Source: Erysipelotrichaceae bacterium
GTDB taxonomy: Bacteria; Bacillota_I; Bacilli_A; Erysipelotrichales; Erysipelotrichaceae
Assembly (NCBI GenBank): GCA_017432895.1
Contig: JAFRIG010000056.1
Location: 1 to 49,783, forward strand
Reading direction: 5' to 3'
Length of the DNA: 49,783 nucleotides
Numbering within the stretch: position 1 is the first letter of the stretch; every line of letters begins with the position of its first letter. Below the pieces are notes generated by a model. It was not told the DNA's origin. It saw nothing but the letters and a program-made list of their open reading frames with translations, and searched no databases. Made by a program: the position numbers and the translations under genes. Positions 43,510-49,783 of this stretch are shown here, piece by piece.

Positions 43510-44754
43510 CTATCTGAAATATCTGGACTGGATCCACTGATCCACATAGTTGAAGCAGGAATTTACGGTATCTCCGTATTCTTCCTTCTCCGCCATGAAG
43601 TTATGCCCTGCGCCTTCCACGAAAGCCACTGTTTTATCTGCACAGCTTACTGCTTCGTGATACGCATGTTCTGCCGTGATATACTCATAGCTTCCCGTCA
43701 GTCCCATCATAAGCATCGGTATGCTGATGTAGCTGACGTTTCCGAGCGTCACACAGTAACTGCTCTTATAATCCACACCGTACAGGGTCGTTTCATCGTA
43801 ACCGAACTCTTCCGTTGCCAGAGTTGCGGTATTCTTCAGAAACTCCTTTACAGTTGTCTCTACACCGCTGCCGTGCAGGGATGTTGTCAGATCCCTGCCT
43901 GCTCTGAAGTCTCTGACACACGGGACGATCTGTTCCGTGACGGAGTCATCCGCATGGATCAGAGGCCACGCATCTCTGGTATGTGAGAAGAAGGACGGCA
44001 TCTGCGGGAACAGTTTGTTTAACGGTCCCACCTGATCGGCTCCCGGGATGACGAACGGTTCATCATCATCGAACTGTCCTCTGCCTTCTTCGATCGCTCT
44101 GACTCTTTCTCTGGCATAGGCGACCAGCCTGTTCATTCTCTCGCCCTGTGCTCTGACGTATCTCTTCACGAAAGCATCGCTGAAGTGACAGTTGCCGGAC
44201 GGATCATAGCCGTTGGCCGGATCAAACAGGTTCAGGCTCGCATCTCTTTTCTTCGGGTCATTCTCATCGATCACGGAAGGATCCAGAGAAAGCAGCGTCA
44301 TCACGCCGTTGCCGAAGTTTGCGTCAATCAGCATGACGCCGTCTGCCGGTGAGAGTTCTCCGATATCATCCAGATCGATGACATGTCTGCCGCTTCTGAA
44401 GAACGCCGTTCCCTTTTCCGCAATTGCCTGATAGGCGCTCATCAGTGTGGCACCGCCGCTGTGTCCGAACAAAAGGACCTGCTCCACGCCCGGATACGCT
44501 CTGGCATATTCCACAACCTTTGCCAGATGCACCAGTTTCTGATCCAGTGTCGTTTCGTGACTTGTTGCCGTAGAGACAAAGCACAGATAGCCTCTCTCTG
44601 CCACCGCAAATGCCTGCGGTGTTTCAAAATAATTGGAGTTCGAATGCATCAGAACAACGGCAATATTCTCCCTGCCGCTCTTCTCCTTCGGACTGTACAC
44701 CATGAGCGGGATATTTCTCAGCATCATGAATTCCTTGTTGATTTCGTATTTCAT
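43510..44754 (-). CDS. Alpha/beta-hydrolase of unknown substrate
   Basis: This 414-residue protein is an alpha/beta hydrolase with Ser99 in LLFGHSGGATL and the likely His in EGAGHNFM near residue 384. A long lid or insertion of about 150 residues (around NGYDPSGNCHFSDAFVKRYV and FDDDEPFVIPGADQVGP) sits between the core strands, so the pocket is probably large. The protein is longer than simple dienelactone-hydrolase-type members. It has no signal peptide. The ATG overlaps the SDR stop by 4 bases, with AGGAGGT upstream. Together with the SDR, FMN and esterase genes it suggests breakdown of an esterified hydroxy compound; this is inference. Confidence 0.78.
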   Translation of the reverse strand: MKYEINKEFMMLRNIPLMVYSPKEKSGRENIAVVLMHSNSNYFETPQAFAVAERGYLCFVSTATSHETTLDQKLVHLAKVVEYARAYPGVEQVLLFGHSGGATLMSAYQAIAEKGTAFFRSGRHVIDLDDIGELSPADGVMLIDANFGNGVMTLLSLDPSVIDENDPKKRDASLNLFDPANGYDPSGNCHFSDAFVKRYVRAQGERMNRLVAYARERVRAIEEGRGQFDDDEPFVIPGADQVGPLNKLFPQMPSFFSHTRDAWPLIHADDSVTEQIVPCVRDFRAGRDLTTSLHGSGVETTVKEFLKNTATLATEEFGYDETTLYGVDYKSSYCVTLGNVSYISIPMLMMGLTGSYEYITAEHAYHEAVSCADKTVAFVEGAGHNFMAEKEEYGDTVNSCFNYVDQWIQSRYFR

Positions 44755-45479
44755 TTCAGACCTCCTGCCATTCTGATTACTTCTCCTGTCATAAATCCTG
44801 CTTCTTCCGAGATCAGGTATTCCACGATCCCCGCGATGTCTTCTCCTGTCCCGATCCTGCCCAGCGGAATATCTTCCAGGCAGTTCCGGCTGTCCAGCCC
44901 GACGCCTGCGTGATCCTGCATCATGCCGCTGAACGCCACGCAGTTAACGGTGATCCCGTATGCGGCCAGCTGTCTGGCCAGAGCGTAGGTGAAGGCATTG
45001 ACCGCTCCTTTGGAAACGGAATCAATGATGTTTTCCTTCTCATAACCACTCAAAGAACCGACAGTGCTGAACAGGACGATTCTGGCTGCTTTGCTTTCTT
45101 TCAGATACGGCAGCGCCGACTGGATATTCTTCATCACATTGGTGACCTGCTGCTGCAGAGCTCTGTTCATCTGTTCCGGATCCACCTCTTCAAACGGTAC
45201 CGGCTCCTGTAATCCTCCTGTCTTGGAGATGATGACATCCACGGAACCGTATTCCTCTCTGATCTTTCCATAGAGATCGTCGTACGCCGTATGGTTGGAG
45301 ACAGCCGCCAGTTTTCCCGGATAGCCGGCAAACTCCTCGATCATCTCTCGGCCTGTTTCCGGATTATGCGTCACCAGTATCACATTCATCCCTTCCGTAA
45401 GCATATCTCTGACCAGCGTTCTGAGGATCTCTCCCGTACCGCCGAACAACACACATGTTCTGTTCTTCAAAGTTACCAT
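44751..45479 (-). CDS. Atypical short-chain dehydrogenase/reductase
   Basis: This 242-residue protein has the SDR Rossmann start (CVLFGGTGEILRTLV, 9-23) and the C-terminal PLGRIGTGEDIAGIVEYLISEEAGFMTGEVIRMAGG typical of FabG-like members. Two catalytic landmarks differ: the NNAG-like segment reads SKTGG (85-89), and the YxxxK motif reads DSVSK (153-157), so the catalytic Tyr is replaced by Asp153 while Lys157 and the preceding Ser cluster (FSTVGS) remain. It may be a divergent enzyme or a non-catalytic partner. It is the first gene of the operon, with a TATAAT -10 about 30 bases upstream. Confidence 0.8.
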   Translation of the reverse strand: MVTLKNRTCVLFGGTGEILRTLVRDMLTEGMNVILVTHNPETGREMIEEFAGYPGKLAAVSNHTAYDDLYGKIREEYGSVDVIISKTGGLQEPVPFEEVDPEQMNRALQQQVTNVMKNIQSALPYLKESKAARIVLFSTVGSLSGYEKENIIDSVSKGAVNAFTYALARQLAAYGITVNCVAFSGMMQDHAGVGLDSRNCLEDIPLGRIGTGEDIAGIVEYLISEEAGFMTGEVIRMAGGLK

Positions 45480-45506
45480 TTTTATACTTTTCTCTTTGTC
45501 AATATC

Positions 45507-45529
45507 ATTATATTCTTGCGGGAATTCCC
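45507..45529 (-). promoter_or_regulatory. Promoter and palindrome upstream of the SDR operon
   Basis: A minus-strand TATAAT (plus 45507-45512) lies next to the perfect palindrome GGGAATTCCC (45520-45529), which falls in the spacer before a poor -35. The palindrome is a candidate operator. Nothing else is recognised in 45480-45616. Confidence 0.45.
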
Positions 45530-45616
45530 CTCGGTTTCATTTATTGCCGTAGTTATCGGTCATTCCTGACTTGTTCTGAAGCAGAGAACATAAAAACAAA
45601 GCTTCCGCTCTGTCTC

Positions 45617-46498
45617 CTATCTCAATTTCTGACTGACTTTTCCGCTGATCTTGCGCGGTCCCCGCACGGCCTTGATGCCCAGGGCGTTCAATTCGCTGAA
45701 GGTATGTTCCTTTTCCCCGTACTTCTTTAACAGTTTCAGTCTCATCACCTGCTTCATCGATACGTTTTTATCCTGATATGCATACGGAATATTTACTTCC
45801 ACTGCCTCACAGCGGTAAAGAACTGCCGATACCGGCTCTGCCACATAGAGATAGACAATATCCCCTTTCTGCACCTTGCTGGACTGCTTCCAGAGGATCT
45901 CATCCGTATCGTCAAAACAGTGCAGGATGCTTCGCTGGATATTATTCAGCGCTGTGATCGTCTTATCTGTTCCGACATTATGATTGATCTTCAGGATGGT
46001 GAGCGTCATCTTGAAGAAAGTATTGTCTGATAGCTCTATGGCTCTGCCTAATGCTTCCTCTACACTGTCACCCAATCTGATATCACTGATGATCCTGTTC
46101 ATTATCTTCTTAATCTGTGGATCCAGATCATCCTGCTCACTCGTAATGATCAGCGCCTCTCTTGTTGAATTTGTGGCATTCAGACTTGATTGCAGGATGG
46201 ATACAAACTCCTTATATGACATGGCATCATCGACCATTCTCTTCAACAGCATCGGTGTCTTCATAAACAGATACGGCAGAAAACATGACAGGATCCCGGT
46301 AAACATGGCTACCATCTGAGACTTTATGGTCAACATATATAGGATATATATAAATGAACCACTTATTCCTGAGAGGATCATGAACAGTGTAAAGTTGATT
46401 GGCAGTTTGCCGTTCTTCATTGAAGAAAAGAAATCACCTTTAAAAGTAAAATCTTTCTTCTTTTTATCGGCGCCAAGATATGCTCTTTTATTCCTCAT
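45617..46498 (-). CDS. TadB-type pilus assembly fragment fused to an EVE/PUA-like domain (chimera)
   Basis: Residues 1 to about 195 (from the Met at 46498) resemble the first half of a type II secretion F/TadB membrane protein. Two hydrophobic segments (INFTLFMILSGISGSFIYILYM, MVAMFTGILSCFLPYLFM) are followed by the cytoplasmic helical bundle (LILQSSLNATNSTREAL-like, DSVEEALGRAIELS, TALNNIQ). The rest of TadB is missing. From about residue 200 the sequence switches to an EVE/PUA-like domain (ILWKQSSKVQKGDIVYLYVAEP, YRCEAVEVNIPYAY, GIKAVRGPRKIS), which normally binds modified bases and is usually a separate soluble protein. The ATG at 46498 is chosen because GGGGAG lies 7 bases before it. It is probably the product of a deletion. 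Confidence 0.78.
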   Translation of the reverse strand: MRNKRAYLGADKKKKDFTFKGDFFSSMKNGKLPINFTLFMILSGISGSFIYILYMLTIKSQMVAMFTGILSCFLPYLFMKTPMLLKRMVDDAMSYKEFVSILQSSLNATNSTREALIITSEQDDLDPQIKKIMNRIISDIRLGDSVEEALGRAIELSDNTFFKMTLTILKINHNVGTDKTITALNNIQRSILHCFDDTDEILWKQSSKVQKGDIVYLYVAEPVSAVLYRCEAVEVNIPYAYQDKNVSMKQVMRLKLLKKYGEKEHTFSELNALGIKAVRGPRKISGKVSQKLR

Positions 46499-46544
46499 AT
46501 TCAACTCCCCTCTCATAGAAGAATGAGTCGTCAGAATTAAGTCT

Positions 46545-46835
46545 TTAATTCCAGTATCGTTTCAACTGTTCGTAAAAGTTCTCTCTGGTGCCGGCCATGA
46601 TGATCACAACTACAGTATTATCAACATATTCAATGGTATATGCTAACTCATAATTGATCCTGTTGTAATAAATATCATAACCACGAACACCTTTAAGATC
46701 ACCCTTCTTTTCTTCACCAAGCAAAGGGTTTTCCAAGATCGCCTTTATGGCTTCCTCGTATAGTTTTTTCAGTCTTTTGTCTTTAAGTTTCTTAAGATAC
46801 TTAGCTGCAGGTGGCAGGATCTTCAACTCTGCCAT
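46545..46835 (-). CDS. RelE/ParE-type toxin
   Basis: This 96-residue protein has the RelE/ParE layout: basic N-terminal helices (PPAAKYLKKLKDKRLKKLYEEAI), then a beta-sheet core with GDLKGVRGYDIYYNRINYELAY and VVVIIMAGTRENFYEQLKRYW. Toxins of this family cleave mRNA on the ribosome or poison gyrase. It lies 2 bases after the AbrB-like gene, the usual antitoxin-toxin order. It is located in mobile-element debris, where such pairs often persist. Confidence 0.85.
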   Translation of the reverse strand: MAELKILPPAAKYLKKLKDKRLKKLYEEAIKAILENPLLGEEKKGDLKGVRGYDIYYNRINYELAYTIEYVDNTVVVIIMAGTRENFYEQLKRYWN

Positions 46836-46837
46836 CT

Positions 46838-47191
46838 TTAATCATCCTCACCGAAAACATCATCAAGAGAATAAGACTCAGCTTCTCCCTTAGCTGCCTT
46901 CTTTGCCATATCCAGCATATTCTCGATGGACGTTCTTACCTTGCTCTGGCGGACCTTGAACTCTTCCAGCAGTGCCTCTCCTTCATATCCTTCAGCAATA
47001 AGTTCAGAAAGGATCTGCTCAGCGAATTCACCTCCGGAGGTATTTCTGGCCGGAACGATGACCAAAGTACCGTCTTTCACCGTACAAATCGCTTCCTTAT
47101 CGAAACCAAGTGCTGAGAAAAACTTCTGCGGGATAGTAAACTGTCTCTTTGATGAGATGCTGACTCTTTTCTGTTCGTACATTTCAGTCAT
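46838..47191 (-). CDS. AbrB/MazE-type antitoxin
   Basis: This 117-residue protein has an N-terminal swapped-hairpin AbrB domain (KRVSISSKRQFTIPQKFFSALGF, VKDGTLVIVPA; residues about 8-50) and a C-terminal helical, acidic part that would bind the toxin (LLEEFKVRQSKVRTSIENML, ending DDVFGEDD). It should bind its own promoter and neutralise the RelE-like toxin encoded 2 bases downstream. A purine-rich AAAGGAAAAGAAAG ribosome region precedes the ATG. Confidence 0.85.
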   Translation of the reverse strand: MTEMYEQKRVSISSKRQFTIPQKFFSALGFDKEAICTVKDGTLVIVPARNTSGGEFAEQILSELIAEGYEGEALLEEFKVRQSKVRTSIENMLDMAKKAAKGEAESYSLDDVFGEDD

Positions 47192-47266
47192 ATTCTTTCT
47201 TTTCCTTTCTTCCTTGTTTCTTTGTTTCCTTGTTTATTATATATCACATATGCAAAAATATCAAGT

Positions 47267-47299
47267 TTAAAAAAGGCCTGATTACAGGGGATCAGGTCC
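47267..47299 (-). terminator. Terminator of the pilin gene
   Basis: On the minus strand GGACCTGAT pairs with ATCAGGCC (one bulged base, loop of 8) and is followed by TTTTTT. It lies 17 bases after the pilin stop codon. Confidence 0.82.
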
Positions 47300-47315
47300 A
47301 ATTCTTTTCGTCAGA

Positions 47316-47549
47316 TTATACGCATGCTTTTGTGGCAGCATCGTATGTCTTGCCCTGTAAAGCACAGTCGATCTGCAGATCAAGGATGTCACCAGCTGAC
47401 TGCAGTGATGTGTTCATCTTACCGGCAAATAATACGATAGCAGTTACAATAACACCTAATACAACTACCAGAACAACAGTGTATTCGATACCTTCCAGAC
47501 CGCTGTTATCCATTAACTTGTTCTTGGCATTAATTAACGTTTCTCTCAT
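47316..47549 (-). CDS. Flp/Fap-type pilin
   Basis: This 77-residue protein has the class IVb Flp prepilin pattern. A short basic leader (MRETLINAKNKLMDNSGLEG) runs into a long hydrophobic helix beginning IEYTVVLVVVLGVIVTAIVLFAG, with the Gly and Glu-Tyr expected around the prepilin peptidase site. The C-terminus carries two Cys (residues in IDCALQGK and KACV) that could form a disulfide. AAGGAG lies 12 bases upstream. It would be a surface fibre subunit in a Tad-like system, and a TadB fragment lies nearby, but no complete assembly genes are in the window. Confidence 0.8.
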   Translation of the reverse strand: MRETLINAKNKLMDNSGLEGIEYTVVLVVVLGVIVTAIVLFAGKMNTSLQSAGDILDLQIDCALQGKTYDAATKACV

Positions 47550-47580
47550 TCACAAATCACATCTCCTTTTTCTCTGGCGG

Positions 47581-47943
47581 TTACTTGCCGCCTCCGGCCT
47601 GACATAACTGTAGTACCTCAGGCTCGATCTCAATATTTGCATAAACTCTCATATCCCCGGCGATAAGTAAGCCCTGTCCTACTCCAGAGTTTTTGATCAG
47701 AGTCTGCTCTCCATCATTTAACTGAAACAGATTGCATATCTTCTGCAGGTCTGTCGCATCACTTTTCATGATCAGCTTAGTTGCTGCATTGTTCAGTATA
47801 AATGGCACCAAAACATCTAATTCAATTTCATTAATTGCCGCTCTTTTCAACTTTACGACTGATAAGTGTCCAATTTCTTGAACAGGATGTAATGCCGATC
47901 CGATATAAACTGATCCTGTAGAACAGGAGAAGCTTAGTATCAT
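47581..47943 (-). pseudogene. C-terminal fragment of a VirB4-like conjugation ATPase
   Basis: From about residue 48 the 120-residue frame reads FILNNAATKLIMKSDATDL, LFQLNDGEQTLIKNSG and GQGLLIAGDMRVYANIEIEP, the C-terminus of VirB4/TraC-type secretion ATPases. Walker motifs and the remaining roughly 85-90 percent of the protein are missing. The first 45 residues or so come from the end of an inserted IS1595-type element and are not VirB4. It was part of a conjugative or pilus-type secretion operon that continued into the Flp pilin gene 31 bases downstream. Confidence 0.8.
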
Positions 47944-48319
47944 GATCGATAAGACATTTATAGAAAACCTGAAACCGGCAGAGCTGGAGCTTATATCTTC
48001 TTATATCTATGATCTGGTGAAGAAGAAAGTCACACCGGATACATCCAATCATGAAAACGTAGAAGTAAAGTCCTGCCATGAATGCGGGTCGCTTCATTTT
48101 GTAAAAAACGGTCATGATCCTAAGGGAAGACAGAAATATCTTTGCAGGGACTGCAAGACTTCTTTTAGATCGGTGAGCGATACTCTGTTTTACAGAAGTA
48201 AGATCTCCTATCATGAATGGACATCCTTCATCGCTGCGGAGCTCAACGGCCTGACCTTGGAAGAAGAAAGCGTGCAGATCGCAATACATTACTCTTTCCC
48301 TTTTGACCTGCCAGATTAA
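47942..48319 (+). pseudogene. IS1595-family transposase N-terminal fragment
   Basis: The first 115 residues or so match the start of IS1595-type transposases, with a zinc ribbon (CHECG and, after FVKNGHDPKGRQKYL, CRDC) followed by SFRSVSDTLFYRSKISYHEW. The DDE catalytic domain is absent: after LNGLTLEEES the frame changes to unrelated sequence and ends at 48319. The element is therefore inactive. Its left end probably lies around 47860-47885, where the VirB4-like sequence stops and GATAAGTGTCCAATTTC occurs. Confidence 0.82.
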
Positions 48320-48354
48320 ACTTAAAAGGATCTGGCATATGTTTTCTTTAACGC

Positions 48355-48381
48355 AATCAAAAAAGTCATGTTTCCATGACT
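48355..48381 (-). terminator. Terminator of the tRNA gene
   Basis: A perfect 7-base stem AGTCATG/CATGACT with loop TTTC is followed on the minus strand by TTTTTTGA, 13 bases beyond the tRNA 3' end. Confidence 0.88.
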
Positions 48382-48393
48382 CGAATCTAATAC

Positions 48394-48469
48394 TGGTGGA
48401 GGCTACAGGACTCGAACCTGCGACCCCACCCCTGTGAAGGGTATGCTCTCCCAACTGAGCTAAGCCTCC
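48394..48469 (-). tRNA. tRNA-Val (anticodon CAC)
   Basis: The minus strand folds into a complete 76-base cloverleaf. The acceptor GGAGGCT pairs perfectly with AGCCTCC, and the D stem GCTC/GAGC, T stem GCAGG/CCTGT with loop TTCGAGT, and encoded ACCA end are all present. The anticodon stem TACCC/GGGTG frames the loop TTCACAG, giving anticodon CAC, which reads the Val codon GUG. A terminator follows. tRNA genes are common integration sites, which fits the mobile-element debris beside it, though I see no direct repeat of its 3' end. Confidence 0.92.
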
Positions 48470-48499
48470 GTATTTCCATTATACCCCATTAAATAAAAG

Positions 48500-48526
48500 A
48501 AGACTACCGGAAATTCCGGTAGTCTT
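48500..48526 (-). terminator. Terminator of the surface-protein gene
   Basis: A 13-base perfect stem (AAGACTACCGGAA with TTCCGGTAGTCTT) is separated by one base, so the real loop is made of a few inner bases. It is followed on the minus strand by CTTTTATTT and lies 14 bases after the stop codon. Confidence 0.9.
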
Positions 48527-48539
48527 TCAATGATTCAGA

Positions 48540-49783
48540 TTAAGCCGCGGTTGGCTGAGGCTGGATGTTAGGATCAGATTCCTGATTATCGTCATCTTTC
48601 TTCTTGTTGCGAGTCAGATAAGCGATAAGGAAGTTGACCAGTAAGATTACAACCATAGCCAGCGTGTACTTATCAGTCCAGATCATCTTGTTCCTCATAT
48701 CCTCTGTCAGTATGAAGAAGATGACCGAACCGACAGCCGGGATCAGACCCAAGAACTTCGATTTCTTTCTCTTGTTCTCTTCGTCTTCTTCCTGCTCGTC
48801 TTCGCCTTCAGCTGCAACAGTTCTTACGACCTGTGCGCCTTCAGCGTTTTCTTCTTCCTCTTCATCATCCTTCTTCTTTCTGAAGAACGTGATGACCATT
48901 CCGAGTGCTGTCAATACTGTTCCGATTGATGACAGCAGGTTCAGTAATGCCCAGTACTTTTCAGGTTCACCCTGAGGAGTCGGATCATCAGGAATATCGA
49001 TCGGTTCAGGATCAGTCTGAGGAGTAGGCTCATCAGGAATTACTTCAGGATCCGGTTCCGGTTCCGGTGTTGGAGGAGTCGGAGTCGGAGGTGTTGGAGG
49101 AGTAGGAGGCGTAGGAGGATCCGGCTCAGGTTCTGGTCCAGGAGGAGTCGGAGCATCAGTAACTCTTAATGTACCAAGATTCTCTTCGACAATCTCGTAG
49201 TTGGACTGCTTAGCCGTTCCGTCCCAAGTCAGTTCGTAAGTATTCTTACTTGAACCGACAGCAGTCTGAGAACCAGTTGCAACGATCGTAACAGTTTCAC
49301 CATTTACCAATCCTTCTACCGTAGCTTCAGAATTTCTAAGCGGAGAACCGTTATAAGCTCTTGTGCTGGAACCGGTCGTAATTGTTAACGGAGCAGGAGT
49401 GATATTGTAAGATCTCTCAACTTCGCCTTCGTAATTGCCGATTCCTCTAACAGTAATAGTTACTTCACCAGCATTGGTTACATCTTCTGAATAAACTAAT
49501 TCAAAATCTATACCTTCTACTAATGTTTTTCCTGTCAGGGTATCAGTAACAACGATCGGTTGTTTCTGCACAAAGCCGTTATATACAACATCATCAGGAT
49601 AAGAAACATCGAATCTCTTCTCATCACCGATATCTGCCTTAACAACTGTCAGAGTACCTAAGTTTTCGGTGACGGTGTAGTTGCCTTCCTTCGCGTTGTC
49701 CCAAGTAATGCTGTAGGTATTGTCGCTTGAACCGACTTCGGTCTGAGATCCGGTTGCAGCCAGAGTGACTGATTCGCCTTCAA
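48540..49783 (-). CDS. Repeat-bearing surface protein with Pro-rich stalk and C-terminal multi-TM module (partial)
   Basis: The frame is open to the window edge, so the N-terminus is missing; about 413 residues are visible. Two copies of an MBG/Ig-like repeat of about 157 residues can be seen (GESVTLAATGSQTEVGSS and GETVTIVATGSQTAVGSS; NYTVTENLGTLTV and NYEIVEENLGTLRV). A Pro/Glu/Asp/Thr-rich stalk follows (PPTPPTPPTPPTPTPPTPEP and onward). The C-terminus is not LPXTG. It has three hydrophobic segments (near LSSIGTVLTALGMVITFF, FLGLIPAVGSVIFFI and TLAMVVILLVNFLIAYL) separated by very acidic (KDDEEEEENAEGA) and basic stretches. It is probably an adhesin anchored by several helices. Confidence 0.85.
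   Translation of the reverse strand, partial: EGESVTLAATGSQTEVGSSDNTYSITWDNAKEGNYTVTENLGTLTVVKADIGDEKRFDVSYPDDVVYNGFVQKQPIVVTDTLTGKTLVEGIDFELVYSEDVTNAGEVTITVRGIGNYEGEVERSYNITPAPLTITTGSSTRAYNGSPLRNSEATVEGLVNGETVTIVATGSQTAVGSSKNTYELTWDGTAKQSNYEIVEENLGTLRVTDAPTPPGPEPEPDPPTPPTPPTPPTPTPPTPEPEPDPEVIPDEPTPQTDPEPIDIPDDPTPQGEPEKYWALLNLLSSIGTVLTALGMVITFFRKKKDDEEEEENAEGAQVVRTVAAEGEDEQEEDEENKRKKSKFLGLIPAVGSVIFFILTEDMRNKMIWTDKYTLAMVVILLVNFLIAYLTRNKKKDDDNQESDPNIQPQPTAA

Noticed and set aside
47831..48454. Minus-strand open frame of 207 codons covering the IS1595 fragment and part of the tRNA
   Set aside because: It overlaps the tRNA and runs antisense to the zinc-ribbon transposase; it has no protein-family features.
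1..49783. CRISPR-Cas, prophage, rRNA or clear riboswitch
   Set aside because: No repeat-spacer array, phage structural genes, rRNA sequence or recognisable riboswitch core was seen on either strand.

Overview
The window looks like a chromosomal segment of a low-to-mid GC Gram-positive gut bacterium (Bacillota). Support comes from strong AGGAGG-type ribosome sites, a CcpA-type cre site, AraC-controlled glycosidase operons without SusC/D genes, a GPH-family sugar symporter, and Flp-pilin, VirB4 and IS1595/IS3 debris. Erysipelotrichia or Lachnospiraceae would fit, but the sequence shown does not settle the family.

Positions 1-38.6 kb form one large locus for dismantling plant glycans or glycosides. 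It holds three GH78 alpha-L-rhamnosidases, one GH106-like enzyme, two GH2 enzymes, two GH43 enzymes, three GH3 enzymes (two with permuted domain order), three alpha/beta-hydrolase esterases and one membrane-anchored SGNH esterase. It also has a GPH symporter with a small coupled protein, two AraC-type regulators and one TetR-type regulator, and an L-arabinose entry pair (FGGY kinase plus AraA). None of the glycosidases has a signal peptide. The likely scheme is import of small rhamnose/arabinose/galactose/glucose-containing oligosaccharides or plant glycosides, followed by deacylation and stepwise deglycosylation in the cytoplasm. Operons run 1214-7479 (+), 15091-8218 (-), 15212-18121 (+), 26547-19922 (-), 29553-27899 (-), 35334-30233 (-) and 38528-35500 (-). 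A palindromic operator (core TAATCCGACA) lies upstream of the first GH78 operon and in the divergent 15.1 kb promoter. A half-site precedes the first araC-type gene, and related sites lie upstream of araA. A different inverted repeat plus a cre site sits between the second GH2 gene and the second araC-type gene.

Positions 38.8-41.4 kb are a scar: a GH20 pseudogene (5' end missing, internal stop), the tail of a transposase, its intact AAA ATPase partner and small third protein, then a 5'-truncated IS3-type transposase. Positions 41.4-45.5 kb hold a tight four-gene operon of visibly different base composition (atypical SDR protein, alpha/beta-hydrolase, atypical FMN alpha-hydroxyacid dehydrogenase-like protein, CE1/Fes-type esterase). 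Its substrate cannot be named and it is the best candidate here for an undescribed pathway.

Positions 45.6-49.8 kb hold secretion and mobile-element debris: a TadB-type fragment fused to an EVE/PUA-like domain, an AbrB/RelE-type toxin-antitoxin pair, an Flp-type pilin, a VirB4 C-terminal fragment, an IS1595-type fragment, a tRNA-Val(CAC), and the C-terminal part of a repeat-bearing surface protein that ends in an unusual multi-TM module.
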